NCBI GenBank assembly: GCA_002869925.2
Contig: NEWT02000034.1
Coordinates: forward strand, 83,554-123,133
DNA from: Nitrospira sp. CG24A
Lineage (GTDB): Bacteria > Nitrospirota > Nitrospiria > Nitrospirales > Nitrospiraceae
Length of the DNA stretch: 39,580 nt
Direction: 5' to 3'
Shown here: piece by piece, positions 32,113 to 39,580 of the stretch
How the letters are laid out: every line of letters begins with the position of its first letter
How positions within the stretch are numbered: the first letter of the stretch is position 1
Program-made: the position numbers and the translations under genes
The notes under the pieces: generated by a model
What the model was told of the DNA's origin: nothing
The model's database searches: none
What the model saw: only the letters and a program-made list of their open reading frames with translations

Positions 32113-33195
32113 ATGAATACAACGCCGACAATTGAAAACGGGTTGGGAACATTGATTGTTACCGGCAGCAGTGGGCTGATCGGCAGCGCGTTTCTTGATC
32201 GCATTGGAGAAAGCTACACGGGGATGGGCTTCGACCGCAAAGGGCCGCCTCATTCTCCGCCCAAGACCGCACACGTCATCGCGTGCGACCTCACCTCGGA
32301 TGAGAGCGTCTACGCGGCGTTGGACGAAGTTCGTCGGTTCGGGCATAGGCGGATTGCTTCAATTCTCCATCTCGCGGCGTACTATAGTTTCGCGAGTGAG
32401 TCGAGCCCCCTGTATGAGCAAGTCACCGTGCGCGGTACCGAACGGCTGCTGCGCGGGCTGCGCGACTTTGAGGTCGAGCAGTTCATATTTGCCAGCACTA
32501 TGCTCGTGCATGCGCCTTGCAAATCGGGAGCGCGCATCAACGAAGATTGGCCGCTCAAGCCGAAATGGGATTATCCCAAGTCCAAGGTCACGGCGGAGCA
32601 ACTGATCTTGCGTGAGAGGGGCGACGTGCCGGTGGTGCTTCTGCGCATCGGCGGCGTGTACGACGATCGCTGCCATTCGATCCCTCTCACGCAGCAGATC
32701 AAGCGCATTTACGAAAAGCGGTTCATCGGCCGTATTTTTTCCGGCGATATCACGCATGGAGTGGCTTTCGTGCATATGGAGGATATGGTCGAAGCGTTGG
32801 CGCTCGCCGTCGAACATCGCAAGGAGCTTCCACAAGTCACGACGCTACTTATCGGCGAATCGGAAACCCTCAGTTACGATGAGCTACAACGCGCCATCAG
32901 CCGCCAGCTTTACGGCAAAGAATGGAAGACGTATCACATTCCAAAGCCTTTGGCCAAGCTTGGCTGCTGGCTCCAGAGCTTGTTGCCCGGCGCAGACCCA
33001 TTCCTCAAGCCCTGGATGATCGATCTGTCTGACGACCATTATGCGTTCGACATCTCCCGCGCCCGCACGCTGCTCGGCTGGGAGCCGCGCCACTCTCTGC
33101 GCAAATCATTGCCAACAATAATCGACAAGCTGAAGTTCGACCCAGTGGGCTGGTATGAGGAAAATAATTTGAGGGCGAAAACCAATCCGGAATAA
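32113..33195 (+). CDS. NAD-dependent epimerase/dehydratase
   Basis: The 360-residue extended SDR has the nucleotide-binding motif VTGSSGLIGSAF, the active-site pair in WDYPKSK (Tyr-x3-Lys) with upstream Ser/Thr in FASTMLVHAP, and a substrate region with LRIGGVYDDR. A C-terminal region after about residue 250 completes the usual fold. The substrate is unknown, likely a nucleotide sugar or sterol-like compound. The ATG at 32113 has a GTGGGGAT purine run before it; ATG 32086 would add nine residues. It follows the cytochromes after about 230 bases without a gene. Confidence 0.88.
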   Translation: MNTTPTIENGLGTLIVTGSSGLIGSAFLDRIGESYTGMGFDRKGPPHSPPKTAHVIACDLTSDESVYAALDEVRRFGHRRIASILHLAAYYSFASESSPLYEQVTVRGTERLLRGLRDFEVEQFIFASTMLVHAPCKSGARINEDWPLKPKWDYPKSKVTAEQLILRERGDVPVVLLRIGGVYDDRCHSIPLTQQIKRIYEKRFIGRIFSGDITHGVAFVHMEDMVEALALAVEHRKELPQVTTLLIGESETLSYDELQRAISRQLYGKEWKTYHIPKPLAKLGCWLQSLLPGADPFLKPWMIDLSDDHYAFDISRARTLLGWEPRHSLRKSLPTIIDKLKFDPVGWYEENNLRAKTNPE

Positions 33196-33294
33196 TTTTC
33201 GCCCCTCTGCTCCACAGACGCGGGGCCACTACGCAGCAATAGAAATGTGGTCAGAGGCCGTCGATTCACGCGATTCTCGGCAAGTCATGGCCAC

Positions 33295-33819
33295 TCATTT
33301 CTTTAACGGCCTCCACTCTCGCGCCAGTTGTTGCCCCTCGGCGATCTGGGCAGGGGTCATCTGTTTGGCCAGATCATTGCGGTATCCGGTCGAGATTTCG
33401 TATCCGCTTCCTGCCGCCAGACTGGACCACATGTAGGCCTGGCCAAGTCCTGGGATCCACCCAGCCCGCTGGCATAGAGCTGCCCAAGATCGCTCTGCGC
33501 ACTCACGCTTCCCTGCGCGGCGGCTTTCTCCCACCACTGTCGTGCCCTCGAGTAATCCTGCGGCACCCCATCCCTTGCAATGCAGCGTCCCGAGGAAGTC
33601 CTGCGCATCTGCTTCCCCTTGCTCGGCCAGCGCTTGCCATTCACGCAAGGCTGTTGCGTAATCTTTACGGTTATACGCATCCATGGCGGTTTCAAAATCG
33701 GCCCACGCAGGCAGGACGAGACAAACAATTGACAGCACAAGGACTAGAGGGAATCGGAAAGGTATGGGCCGATCGTAAATCACTGACAATCTCCGCAGGT
33801 TCCCCGGACCGACCGTCAC
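33295..33819 (-). pseudogene. Sel1-repeat protein with two compensating frameshifts
   Basis: The N-terminal part (signal peptide ending LPAWA, then YATALREWQALAEQGEADAQ) and C-terminal part (QAYMWSSLAAG, MTPAQIAEGQQLAREWRP) are in one frame and match the Sel1 genes at 17967 and 18595. The middle is in another frame, where DGVPQDYSRARQWWEKAAAQ and DLGQLYASGLGGSQDLA can be read. The shifts are near 33580 (one base gained) and 33445 (one base lost). The central helices of the solenoid would be destroyed in the actual product. Either it is a pseudogene or there are two sequence errors. The start is a GTG at 33819. Confidence 0.82.
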
Positions 33820-34188
33820 TGCCGGGTGCCTCAGGCCTAGCAGGGTTGCAGCGGTCCGTCAATTTGGCCCTCGCACAACGACTGAGGAAAAAGAAGGGAC
33901 CAGCTTAGAGCAGAGTCATGTGAATCGACTCCAAGCATATTCTGAAGTCCGCTTCCAACCGCAACAGCAATTCGAATCGGAGGGGGTCGGTCTGCCTCTG
34001 TTCATTGTGACGCTTGCCAAGGTCCATGGTGCGAGTTCTTCGCCATCGCCGCATCTTAGGAGATATACACACAATAGCCCAAGGGGTATTGTGACTGTTA
34101 ATGTCAAACCGTGGCAAAGGGCACGTTTCACATCGATCAGGCCTTTGTGGGATTCGGCAATCCACGAACAGACGGCGAGGGCCGAGTC
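33820..34188. other. Stretch without a supported gene
   Basis: Open frames on both strands lack ribosome binding sites and recognisable motifs. The plus-strand frame that crosses 34189-34348 is antisense to the PDZ gene. Nothing else is seen. Confidence 0.3.
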
Positions 34189-34641
34189 CTATGGAGCTGG
34201 GCTGCCGTGCGATCCTGCCGGACCCTTCGGGAGTTTATCGCTGGCCACCCGCGTGATGGAAATTTCGCGAGTGTCTGCCTCACCCTTGACCCCCAGCTTC
34301 ACGATGGTTCCTGCTTCTCCTCGGATCATTTTGATCACTTGCTCATAGCTTTTTCCCGTCACCGCTGTCCCATCGACACTCGTGACCTCATCTCCATGTT
34401 GAATCCCTGCTTGTTGAGCCGGTCCCTCTGGACGAACCATCCCGACATACAGCACCGCTGGATCACCGATACGCTCCGCCCCGACATGCAGTGACAAGCC
34501 GATCACGCCATTCGGCAGTGTGGCCTCGTTTCTATGGGCATAGGGCGCCTCGCTTACTGGTTGGTCAGCAGCCCCAGCGGCAACAGTCAACAGAAGGCCC
34601 ATCATCACACCTGTCGCAATATGGATGCTCTTAATCCTCAT
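34189..34641 (-). CDS. Exported PDZ-domain protein
   Basis: The 150-residue protein has a signal peptide (GVMMGLLLTVAAGAA) and one PDZ domain (about 45-130): VLYVGMVRPEGPAQQAGIQH, GDEVTSVDGTAV, YEQVIKMIRGEAG and VKLGVKG. There is no protease domain, so it is a free-standing periplasmic PDZ protein that may bind C-terminal peptides or act as an adaptor. AAGGAGG lies 7 bases before the ATG. It ends with a short disordered Gly/Pro tail. No operon partner is evident. Confidence 0.85.
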   Translation of the reverse strand: MRIKSIHIATGVMMGLLLTVAAGAADQPVSEAPYAHRNEATLPNGVIGLSLHVGAERIGDPAVLYVGMVRPEGPAQQAGIQHGDEVTSVDGTAVTGKSYEQVIKMIRGEAGTIVKLGVKGEADTREISITRVASDKLPKGPAGSHGSPAP

Positions 34642-35388
34642 GTGTAATCCTCCTTGTGAACGATCATTGATCTACCTCTCCCGTACTATCAATCCCGTGA
34701 AGAAGCCAAGCGAGTCTACAGAGAGCGAACGTTGATGCAAACCCTTCCATGCCGCTTGCACAGAACAATCAACAGCACCATGTTGCCCCCTCGTTCATTC
34801 GACCCCTGATCGCGTTACTCTTCAGCGTCAGCGGCCAACGGAAATAGGCTTCGGCTGTCCGATGCGCGACAGCGCTCGTCGCTGAAACGGTTCGATGAAC
34901 CAGCTGTTTCATTGTCATCCTCTCATCAAATAAAAACGGCTGCCGTGTATGGATTTTAAGAAGTAATAGGAACAGCGTAACAGCCGGCGATGAGAGATGG
35001 ATTAAGAGGGTATTAAAAGATCCTCATCCGGTCTTGATACAACGGGTGAGTGAGCGAACGGAGTGGAGCGGACATTCGTAACCACGAAAGAGGCGTCAAC
35101 AGCCTAGGCACAACCAAATCTGCACCGTGACATGAGCCACGAGAGAGTCATCGACGGGCAATCGAATACCTCCGTGCGTCTGTGACTTCCCACCTCCAAG
35201 CTGGGTAATGCCACTGCGGCCAACTGAAGAAAGACATCAGTTACTGGGCGGCTGTGAGACCAATGTTTGAACGTACACCAGTTCATCTTGCTCGCCGAGG
35301 CCCAACACATTCTTGAGGCCTAACGGTTCGACTATAATCAGTGCGGCCTCACAGCCCAATCGGGCACCTGACCCCAAATGAGTTTATT
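34642..35388. other. Large intergenic stretch
   Basis: About 750 bases without a supported gene. A 47-codon minus-strand frame at 34769-34912 (MKQLVHRTVSATSAVAHRTA and on) has AGAGG upstream, but its basic composition and lack of family make it doubtful. The section 35100-35340 is coding-like in several frames and may be a degraded element that I cannot identify. Confidence 0.35.
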
Positions 35389-35413
35389 AAAAAACCTCAG
35401 ACCTTACAGTCTG
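35389..35413 (-). terminator. Rho-independent terminator of the ferredoxin-reductase unit
   Basis: On the minus strand CAGAC-TGTAAG-GTCTG is followed by AGG and a run of six T. It lies about 145 bases after the stop at 35558, giving the transcript a long 3' tail. Confidence 0.65.
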
Positions 35414-35557
35414 TCGAAGAGGCCGTCTGCTCTGGTTAAGATCAGTCTCGGAACAGGACCAACGTCAGAAGCCAGAAGTTCCCTTGTGAAACGGTCTTCT
35501 TAACAGGGAAGCTTACGAAGCACAACACAACGCTGTGTCTGCCTCAAAATCGATCCC

Positions 35558-36583
35558 CTAAAAGAAATTTTCGTGGCGTATACGGTCAATATTCATGCCT
35601 TTATGGATCAGCAATCGTTTGGCCTCCTCAATCATTGGACGCCCTCCACATAGATATGCGTCGGTGTTTGAGGCTTCGTCGGTGGACACCTGTTCATTAA
35701 TTAAGTCTGTGACACGACCTCGCAATCCGGACCATCCCATCGGGTCAGGTTGTGAGAGGATGATGGTCGGTTCGAACCAGGGGTGCGTCTCTCTTAGATC
35801 GCTCAGCATGGTGGTATAAAAGAGATCAGAGACATTCCGTAATCCGAAAAACAATCGGATACGGCGCGCGCCCGTTTGCCCAAGGAGAGACAACAGCATC
35901 GACTTGATGGGGGCGATACCGGTTCCCGTCGCAATCATCAGAATGTCTCGCTGTGATCCACCGTCCAACCGAAAGTCACCGTAGGGGCCTTCAACTTTGA
36001 TACAGTCCCCGGGGCGGAGCCGATGAATGAAATTCGAGCAGAAGCCACCGGAAACAGCTCGTACACAAATCTCGAAATGTGTCCTGTCGGAAGGATGTGA
36101 CGAAATCGAGTAGGACCGCCTAATGACGTTGCCGATTCCCGGGACATGAACGATCATATATTGACCCGGGGAAAAGGTGACTTCCCCAGACTCGACTGCA
36201 AATCTCTGCTCACAGACCGTCAAGGTAAGCGGGCGATACTCTTTGACGCGCACCGTGCACACACCGAGTGGGGCTGTCGCGTGTTGCGGTTTTGCGCTCG
36301 CCCCTAGAGTGAGCGTTCCATGAACGTCCGCCAGGCACAAAAGTCGATACTGCGCGGGATCCAGCCCATTGCTTTCCAGCGTACGAATCTCTCGGGCTCT
36401 CTGGGGCCCTAAGCTCTCTGCGCCTTGTACAACCTGTGTCGCACAGGTACCACAGGCCCCCGCTTTACACGCGAACGGGACAGAGGATCCAGCAGCCTCG
36501 CACACGTCATAGAGCCATTGTCCCTCTTCCGCATCGTAGGTAATCTCGTCCTGCTGGAAGGTGACGCGGTGCATTGTGCTCAT
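35558..36583 (-). CDS. 2Fe-2S ferredoxin / FAD-NAD(P)H oxidoreductase
   Basis: The 341-residue reductase has an N-terminal plant-type ferredoxin domain (about 1-95) with cluster ligands in CKAGACGTC and a fourth Cys in LLCLAD. An FAD domain follows (about 105-205; RRSYSISSHP is the flavin-binding R-x-Y-S motif), then the NAD(P) domain (about 215-341; MIATGTGIAPIKSML and YLCGGRPMIEEA). This is the layout of oxygenase reductases and CDP-glucoseen-reductase-like enzymes. It passes electrons from NAD(P)H to a partner that is not identified here. It lies 75 bases downstream of the unknown envelope protein gene. Confidence 0.92.
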   Translation of the reverse strand: MSTMHRVTFQQDEITYDAEEGQWLYDVCEAAGSSVPFACKAGACGTCATQVVQGAESLGPQRAREIRTLESNGLDPAQYRLLCLADVHGTLTLGASAKPQHATAPLGVCTVRVKEYRPLTLTVCEQRFAVESGEVTFSPGQYMIVHVPGIGNVIRRSYSISSHPSDRTHFEICVRAVSGGFCSNFIHRLRPGDCIKVEGPYGDFRLDGGSQRDILMIATGTGIAPIKSMLLSLLGQTGARRIRLFFGLRNVSDLFYTTMLSDLRETHPWFEPTIILSQPDPMGWSGLRGRVTDLINEQVSTDEASNTDAYLCGGRPMIEEAKRLLIHKGMNIDRIRHENFF

Positions 36584-36658
36584 TAAGTTATGGGGCGTGA
36601 GAATTGTTAATCACGTACACCAACGGCGCGGCATGCGACTGAAAACGGTGACGAGACG

Positions 36659-37969
36659 TTACTTCGCGATGGTAATCGCAGGCGCAGGGGTTTTTGTCAC
36701 GGCCTCGCTCACGCTCAGTTGATACATCGTATGAAGCATGGCAAACGCTCCACGATTCCAAGACTCGAGAGGGATTGTTGATTGTTCGGCGTGTGTCAGC
36801 CAATAGTAATTCCCCTTGTGTTTTGTCGAGACGAATGCATTACGTGGAAGGCTGTCTCCACTATGGAGCAGCAACGTCCCAGCGGGATTAACCTCCTCAG
36901 CCGCAAGTTGTTCGGCGATGATGCCCGTGCGAGGGTCAGGATCCACCTGATATTCGACCTCTGGACCGAGCCCTTTCGCGAGAAACCGCATCGTTTCATA
37001 GAGACCCCTCAACCGGAGGATTGCCCGTATGGGATAGTCACCGCCAGGGGAATCAGCTTTGATATCTATCGGAATTTCGTTGATTCTCAATCGTCTTACT
37101 TTTAAATCCCAATCCCGCTTTTCCTCATTGCTTAGATTCGCCAGGGGATAATTGGTCATGACCGTTCGTCCATGAACGATTCTGGTCAGCACATATCCCG
37201 ATCCGTCCTGCTTTTTCTCGAACCGGTCCCCGCGTTCCAGGCTTCTCTCAATGAGGGCTCCAAGGTCCAAAATGTTGTCCGAGAGATCGATTCGCTCCTC
37301 ATACACTATTGGGCCGATGTACAGGTGGTGCGTTGAATATAAGTAGGCCAGGTGGAGCACAAGACGACGGAATTCCTGATAGTCTTCCCGGTAACCGGGC
37401 GAGTTGGCGATCACTCGCTGGCCGGCGGTCTCATCAGTCACGTCGATCTCGCGCACCGCTATTCGAAGCAGCGCTGACAGATGGTACGGTTGATGCGCCA
37501 AGAACTCAAATCTGCCGTGGTCAAGCGGCAACAAGACTCTTCTGGTGAATTCCTCTCCCTGAACCGGGATAATGGTTGCCGTGGGGTTCTCTGCCGCTTC
37601 GCTTCCCAAATTTATGCCTAAAAAATCCTCGTGCAATGCTTGTCCGATGAGTCCGCCCCTGACCCGGAAGTCGAATGTGGCGGCGATGCTCGACATGATC
37701 GTGAAATGTGGAGGTTCCTCATCCCTCATTCGCAGGAGGTTGATAAGGAGCAATTCGTTTTCTGCCTTGGTGACACTTTGATCATACGCCAATACAGCGC
37801 GATTGATCGCCAATGGGCTGACACAACCAGATTGTGTGCAGATCAGAAATGTAATCGCAATTATCCACCCGGCGAACAATTTATCTATTTTTTTCTCTGG
37901 CTTTATGAGTGGATTTATCCTCGTGGAGTCTGAATTGGGACTCTGTTGGCTCAGAAGATAGGCACTCAT
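36659..37969 (-). CDS. Hypothetical envelope protein
   Basis: The 436-residue protein has an internal hydrophobic segment (about 32-48; LFAGWIIAITFLICTQSGC) that may be a late signal/anchor ending in a lipobox-like SGC. NRAVLAYDQSVTKAENELLL and HFTIMSSIAATFDFRVRGGL after it recall an uncharacterised bacterial family found near cell-envelope genes, but I cannot name it. The remainder is alpha/beta without known motifs. The ATG at 37969 has only a weak purine run; an internal start closer to the hydrophobic segment is possible. It lies between the DCC-family gene and the ferredoxin-reductase gene, all on the minus strand. Confidence 0.65.
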   Translation of the reverse strand: MSAYLLSQQSPNSDSTRINPLIKPEKKIDKLFAGWIIAITFLICTQSGCVSPLAINRAVLAYDQSVTKAENELLLINLLRMRDEEPPHFTIMSSIAATFDFRVRGGLIGQALHEDFLGINLGSEAAENPTATIIPVQGEEFTRRVLLPLDHGRFEFLAHQPYHLSALLRIAVREIDVTDETAGQRVIANSPGYREDYQEFRRLVLHLAYLYSTHHLYIGPIVYEERIDLSDNILDLGALIERSLERGDRFEKKQDGSGYVLTRIVHGRTVMTNYPLANLSNEEKRDWDLKVRRLRINEIPIDIKADSPGGDYPIRAILRLRGLYETMRFLAKGLGPEVEYQVDPDPRTGIIAEQLAAEEVNPAGTLLLHSGDSLPRNAFVSTKHKGNYYWLTHAEQSTIPLESWNRGAFAMLHTMYQLSVSEAVTKTPAPAITIAK

Positions 37970-38028
37970 TATTACTCTCTATCGGTCGCGGTCACACAGA
38001 ATTTTTTGCGCGAATGGCGGCAAGCAGT

Positions 38029-38439
38029 TCACAGATTGTGCCGGCGTGAAAAGGTTGATCCGCATACGTCCCCAGTACATGCCTGCGAACGACCGGTGAG
38101 CCGCAAGCGGTTACGAGCGAACCAAGCGTAGGCTTTCAGGACAAGTGGCTCGACTGGCGAAAGATGACTGAGCCTAGCCAAAAATCCAAGGCCGACTGCC
38201 TCCCACATGGCTCGGAACACCTCGACACCGGTGATCACACTCCCATCAGCCCAACGGGCGTGAATCACTGTGGCTAGATCCGCTGCGGCAAAGCCGCTGG
38301 ATGCCGCATCATATTCCTTGGCTGAGAAGTCGCAGAATTCCAATTGTCGCCGCCGATCTAATCGTCTCATGAGCGTAATCTCTCGATCGCAAATAGGGCA
38401 GGCTCCGTCGAAGAATACGGTGAGCGGATATTGCGTCAT
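38029..38439 (-). CDS. DCC-family (DUF393) thiol-disulfide oxidoreductase-like protein
   Basis: The 136-residue protein carries the family motif near its N-terminus: VFFDGACPICDREITLM, with the D-x-x-C-x-x-C (here DGACPIC) that gives the family its name. A thioredoxin-like fold is predicted for it; biological substrates are not known. Length is typical (about 120-140). AAGGAGAGG lies about 9 bases before the ATG. It is transcribed from the side of the decayed CarH-like gene and lies 60 bases before the next gene. Confidence 0.87.
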   Translation of the reverse strand: MTQYPLTVFFDGACPICDREITLMRRLDRRRQLEFCDFSAKEYDAASSGFAAADLATVIHARWADGSVITGVEVFRAMWEAVGLGFLARLSHLSPVEPLVLKAYAWFARNRLRLTGRSQACTGDVCGSTFSRRHNL

Positions 38440-38457
38440 CTGACTGGCCTCTCCTTG

Positions 38458-38887
38458 CTACCCTCGGGATAAGGACTGCCTCATCAATCGATCCAGCCTG
38501 TGGTCTAAGTCGGCAAAATCCTCCAGGACCGTAATATTGTATTTCAAGAAAAAATCTCGCATAGCGAGTGCGCCATATCCTCCAACAGCGAGACTGGAGA
38601 CGGGACTCACTTCATCCGCAAGGACCCGGACTAATTCCATGTCCTTCTCATCGCGTAGTGCGAGAGAAAATGACATGATCGTCAAATCAGGCTTAACCTT
38701 GCTGCTCCCAGGAATCTCTGTAACGCAACATCCTCATCGGAATAATTATACGATTGGTACCTCTGATCGGTTTCTGGATTCCAAATCGCCGCTCGCATAC
38801 CCGGATGACATCTCTCGAGATGCTCATGAGTTTTCCAACTATATGAACTTTATGAGTATTTATATTTACAGTTTCATTATATTGCAA
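38458..38887 (-). pseudogene. Decayed CarH-like regulator paralogue
   Basis: The N-terminal part (about 38760-38860) encodes a MerR HTH, SISRDVIRVCERRFGIQKP, matching the 22245-23165 regulator. After NR the frame shifts; the next frame reads YNYSDEDVALQRF, equivalent to YREYSDEEVALLRF. Then most of the B12-cap and the first half of the cobalamin domain are missing: W-x9-EH and the E-x-H-x2-G ligand are gone. The C-terminal part (38458-38700) reads KPDLTIMSFSLALRDEKDME and VAVGGQGA-like SLAVGGYGALA. The original start codon is also changed. It is a pseudogene although its promoter elements persist. Confidence 0.85.
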
Positions 38888-38904
38888 TGTCTAATGTTTG
38901 TCAA
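38876..38904 (-). promoter_or_regulatory. Promoter of the decayed CarH-like gene
   Basis: On the minus strand TTGACA (38904-38899) and TATAAT (38881-38876) are 17 bases apart, a full-consensus promoter. It aligns with the promoter at 23177-23205. Confidence 0.72.
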
Positions 38905-38923
38905 ATATTTACCACTGTAACAC

Positions 38924-38952
38924 TTGACACATTGGACATAATGGTTTATACA
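38924..38952 (+). promoter_or_regulatory. Promoter of the zinc-ribbon paralogue
   Basis: TTGACA (38924-38929) and TATACA (38947-38952) are 17 bases apart. The segment from AACACTTGACAC to TTTATAC is nearly identical to 23220-23250. Confidence 0.75.
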
Positions 38953-39005
38953 ATACGTTAGACATACTTATTACAAACGGTGAACCAAAACCTAGGGAAG
39001 CCATC

Positions 39006-39379
39006 ATGGCAAGAGCGTTCACGAAGAAAACGAAGGCTGAACAGTCCAGGAGGCACACGCTCTCTTCTGAAGCCTCGCATGAATCGACATGCGCCAGGTG
39101 CGGCGGACTCATGGTGACCGACTTCTGGATGGATTTGCTGTTCTGCATCGGCGAAACGGAGTTTGCCGCGAAACGCTGTGTGCAATGTGGCGAGATTGTC
39201 GATTCCGTCATTCTTCGCAACCGAGGAACTAAACAAGAACCGGTGACCACTCTGTCCGCAGGGAAGAAGGTACCAAACAATTGTGTGACGAAAGGGCGCG
39301 GAGGATTTGCGCTGCAGACTCACGGGACAGGCTTTCGCTGTGCTCGTAATGTGGAGAGGGTCAGCCCCAACAGAAGTAG
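39006..39379 (+). pseudogene. Zinc-ribbon paralogue fused by readthrough to an FGE tail
   Basis: The first 98 codons encode an apparently intact zinc-ribbon protein: MARAFTKKTKAEQSRRHTLS, TCARCGG, KRCVQCGE and a tail ending NNCVTK. In the fragment at 24275 the equivalent position is a TAA stop (GTGACGTAAGGG); here it reads GTGACGAAAGGG, so translation continues. From 39297 the frame is the end of the third FGE-type protein, GGFALQTHGTGFRCAR, and after a one-base insertion its own stop is also missed; the open frame ends at 39536. The zinc-ribbon part keeps its Cys residues and promoter, so a chimeric product may be made. The rest of the FGE gene is deleted. Confidence 0.75.
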
Positions 39380-39490
39380 ACGAAGTGGTAGTAGGATGAA
39401 ACCAGATGACCACAATAGAAATACGGAGGCCGGTTTCTTTTCCTCATTGAGGAGGGCGCCGCGAATCCGCACGGCGTCTCCCGCTGAGGT

Positions 39491-39527
39491 AGATAGGCCC
39501 CTCTCTACACCCCGGAGGGGCCTGTCT
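39491..39527. terminator. Strong hairpin near the end of the window
   Basis: AGATAGGCCCCTC pairs with GAGGGGCCTGTCT with one mismatch around CTACACCCCG-type loop sequence. No T-run follows. It lies inside the readthrough frame of the chimeric gene and may end its transcript. Confidence 0.45.
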
Positions 39528-39580
39528 GCTCGGTGAGCAACTGGGCTGGTGACAAGATGGAAGAGTGGGATGGTCAGGGG

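Noticed and set aside
33920-34348. 142-codon plus-strand frame
   Set aside because: The 3' half is antisense to the PDZ gene and the 5' half has low-complexity composition with no ribosome binding site.
34769-34912. 47-codon minus-strand small ORF
   Set aside because: A purine run precedes the ATG, but the product is a basic, featureless peptide and no neighbouring signal supports it.
35104-35310. 68-codon minus-strand frame in the 35-kb gap
   Set aside because: It lacks a ribosome binding site, and other frames of the same stretch look equally coding-like, suggesting a degraded element.
1-39580. CRISPR array, rRNA operon or replication origin
   Set aside because: No regularly spaced short direct repeats, rRNA segments or DnaA-box clusters were seen.

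Overview
The window looks like a chromosomal segment from a Nitrospira-type bacterium (phylum Nitrospirota). This is inferred from the overall protein flavour, the rplI-glyA-nrdR gene order, the multihaem and cupredoxin proteins, the formylglycine-generating-enzyme (FGE)-like proteins, and a dispersed 125-bp palindromic repeat that I recall from Nitrospira genomes. No database search was possible, so all family names come from reading motifs.

Layout. (1) 1-5000: a truncated GNAT acetyltransferase relic, pterin-4a-carbinolamine dehydratase, and a B12-binding radical SAM RiPP-type maturase, interleaved with three copies of the 125-bp repeat. An AhpD-like protein, a small unknown protein and an inositol monophosphatase follow on the minus strand. 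(2) 4900-5730: an AT-rich promoter with a 6+6 inverted repeat inside its spacer drives a coiled-coil/HARE-HTH protein, followed by a Lys-rich micro-ORF. (3) 5927-11305: a minus-strand housekeeping block, rplI-glyA-nrdR, then a Rossmann-fused histidine kinase with its NarL-type regulator, then lpxC. (4) 11415-16046: a helicase-like protein without a Walker A motif, tRNA-Leu(CAG), a wrecked thermonuclease gene, a peroxiredoxin, a tandem pair of single-helix micropeptide genes, and a 55-bp 3' remnant of the same tRNA. (5) 16189-21770: a secreted DUF4832-type protein, two Sel1 proteins, a decayed MOSC protein, a Bor-like lipoprotein and an FAD oxidase. (6) 22245-33195: a CarH-like B12 photoreceptor regulator diverges from a run of mostly exported redox genes: zinc ribbon, cupredoxin, three FGE-fold proteins, a SDR-DUF2867 fusion, a NapC/NirT tetrahaem cytochrome, a repeat peptide, a b-type/c-type cytochrome pair and an epimerase. 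(7) 33295-39580: a frameshifted third Sel1 gene, a PDZ protein, a ferredoxin-reductase, an unknown envelope protein, a DCC-family protein, and a decayed partial duplicate of the CarH/zinc-ribbon/FGE locus.

The most interesting system is region 6. The regulator keeps the W-H and EH residues and the B12-ligand His of light-sensing CarH proteins, and both divergent promoters are near consensus with 17-bp spacers. It may couple light or B12 status to a periplasmic redox module. The same regulator/promoter/zinc-ribbon arrangement recurs at 38458-39380 in broken form with the promoter elements intact, and a third zinc-ribbon fragment lies at 24101-24277. This points to repeated duplication and decay of one unit.
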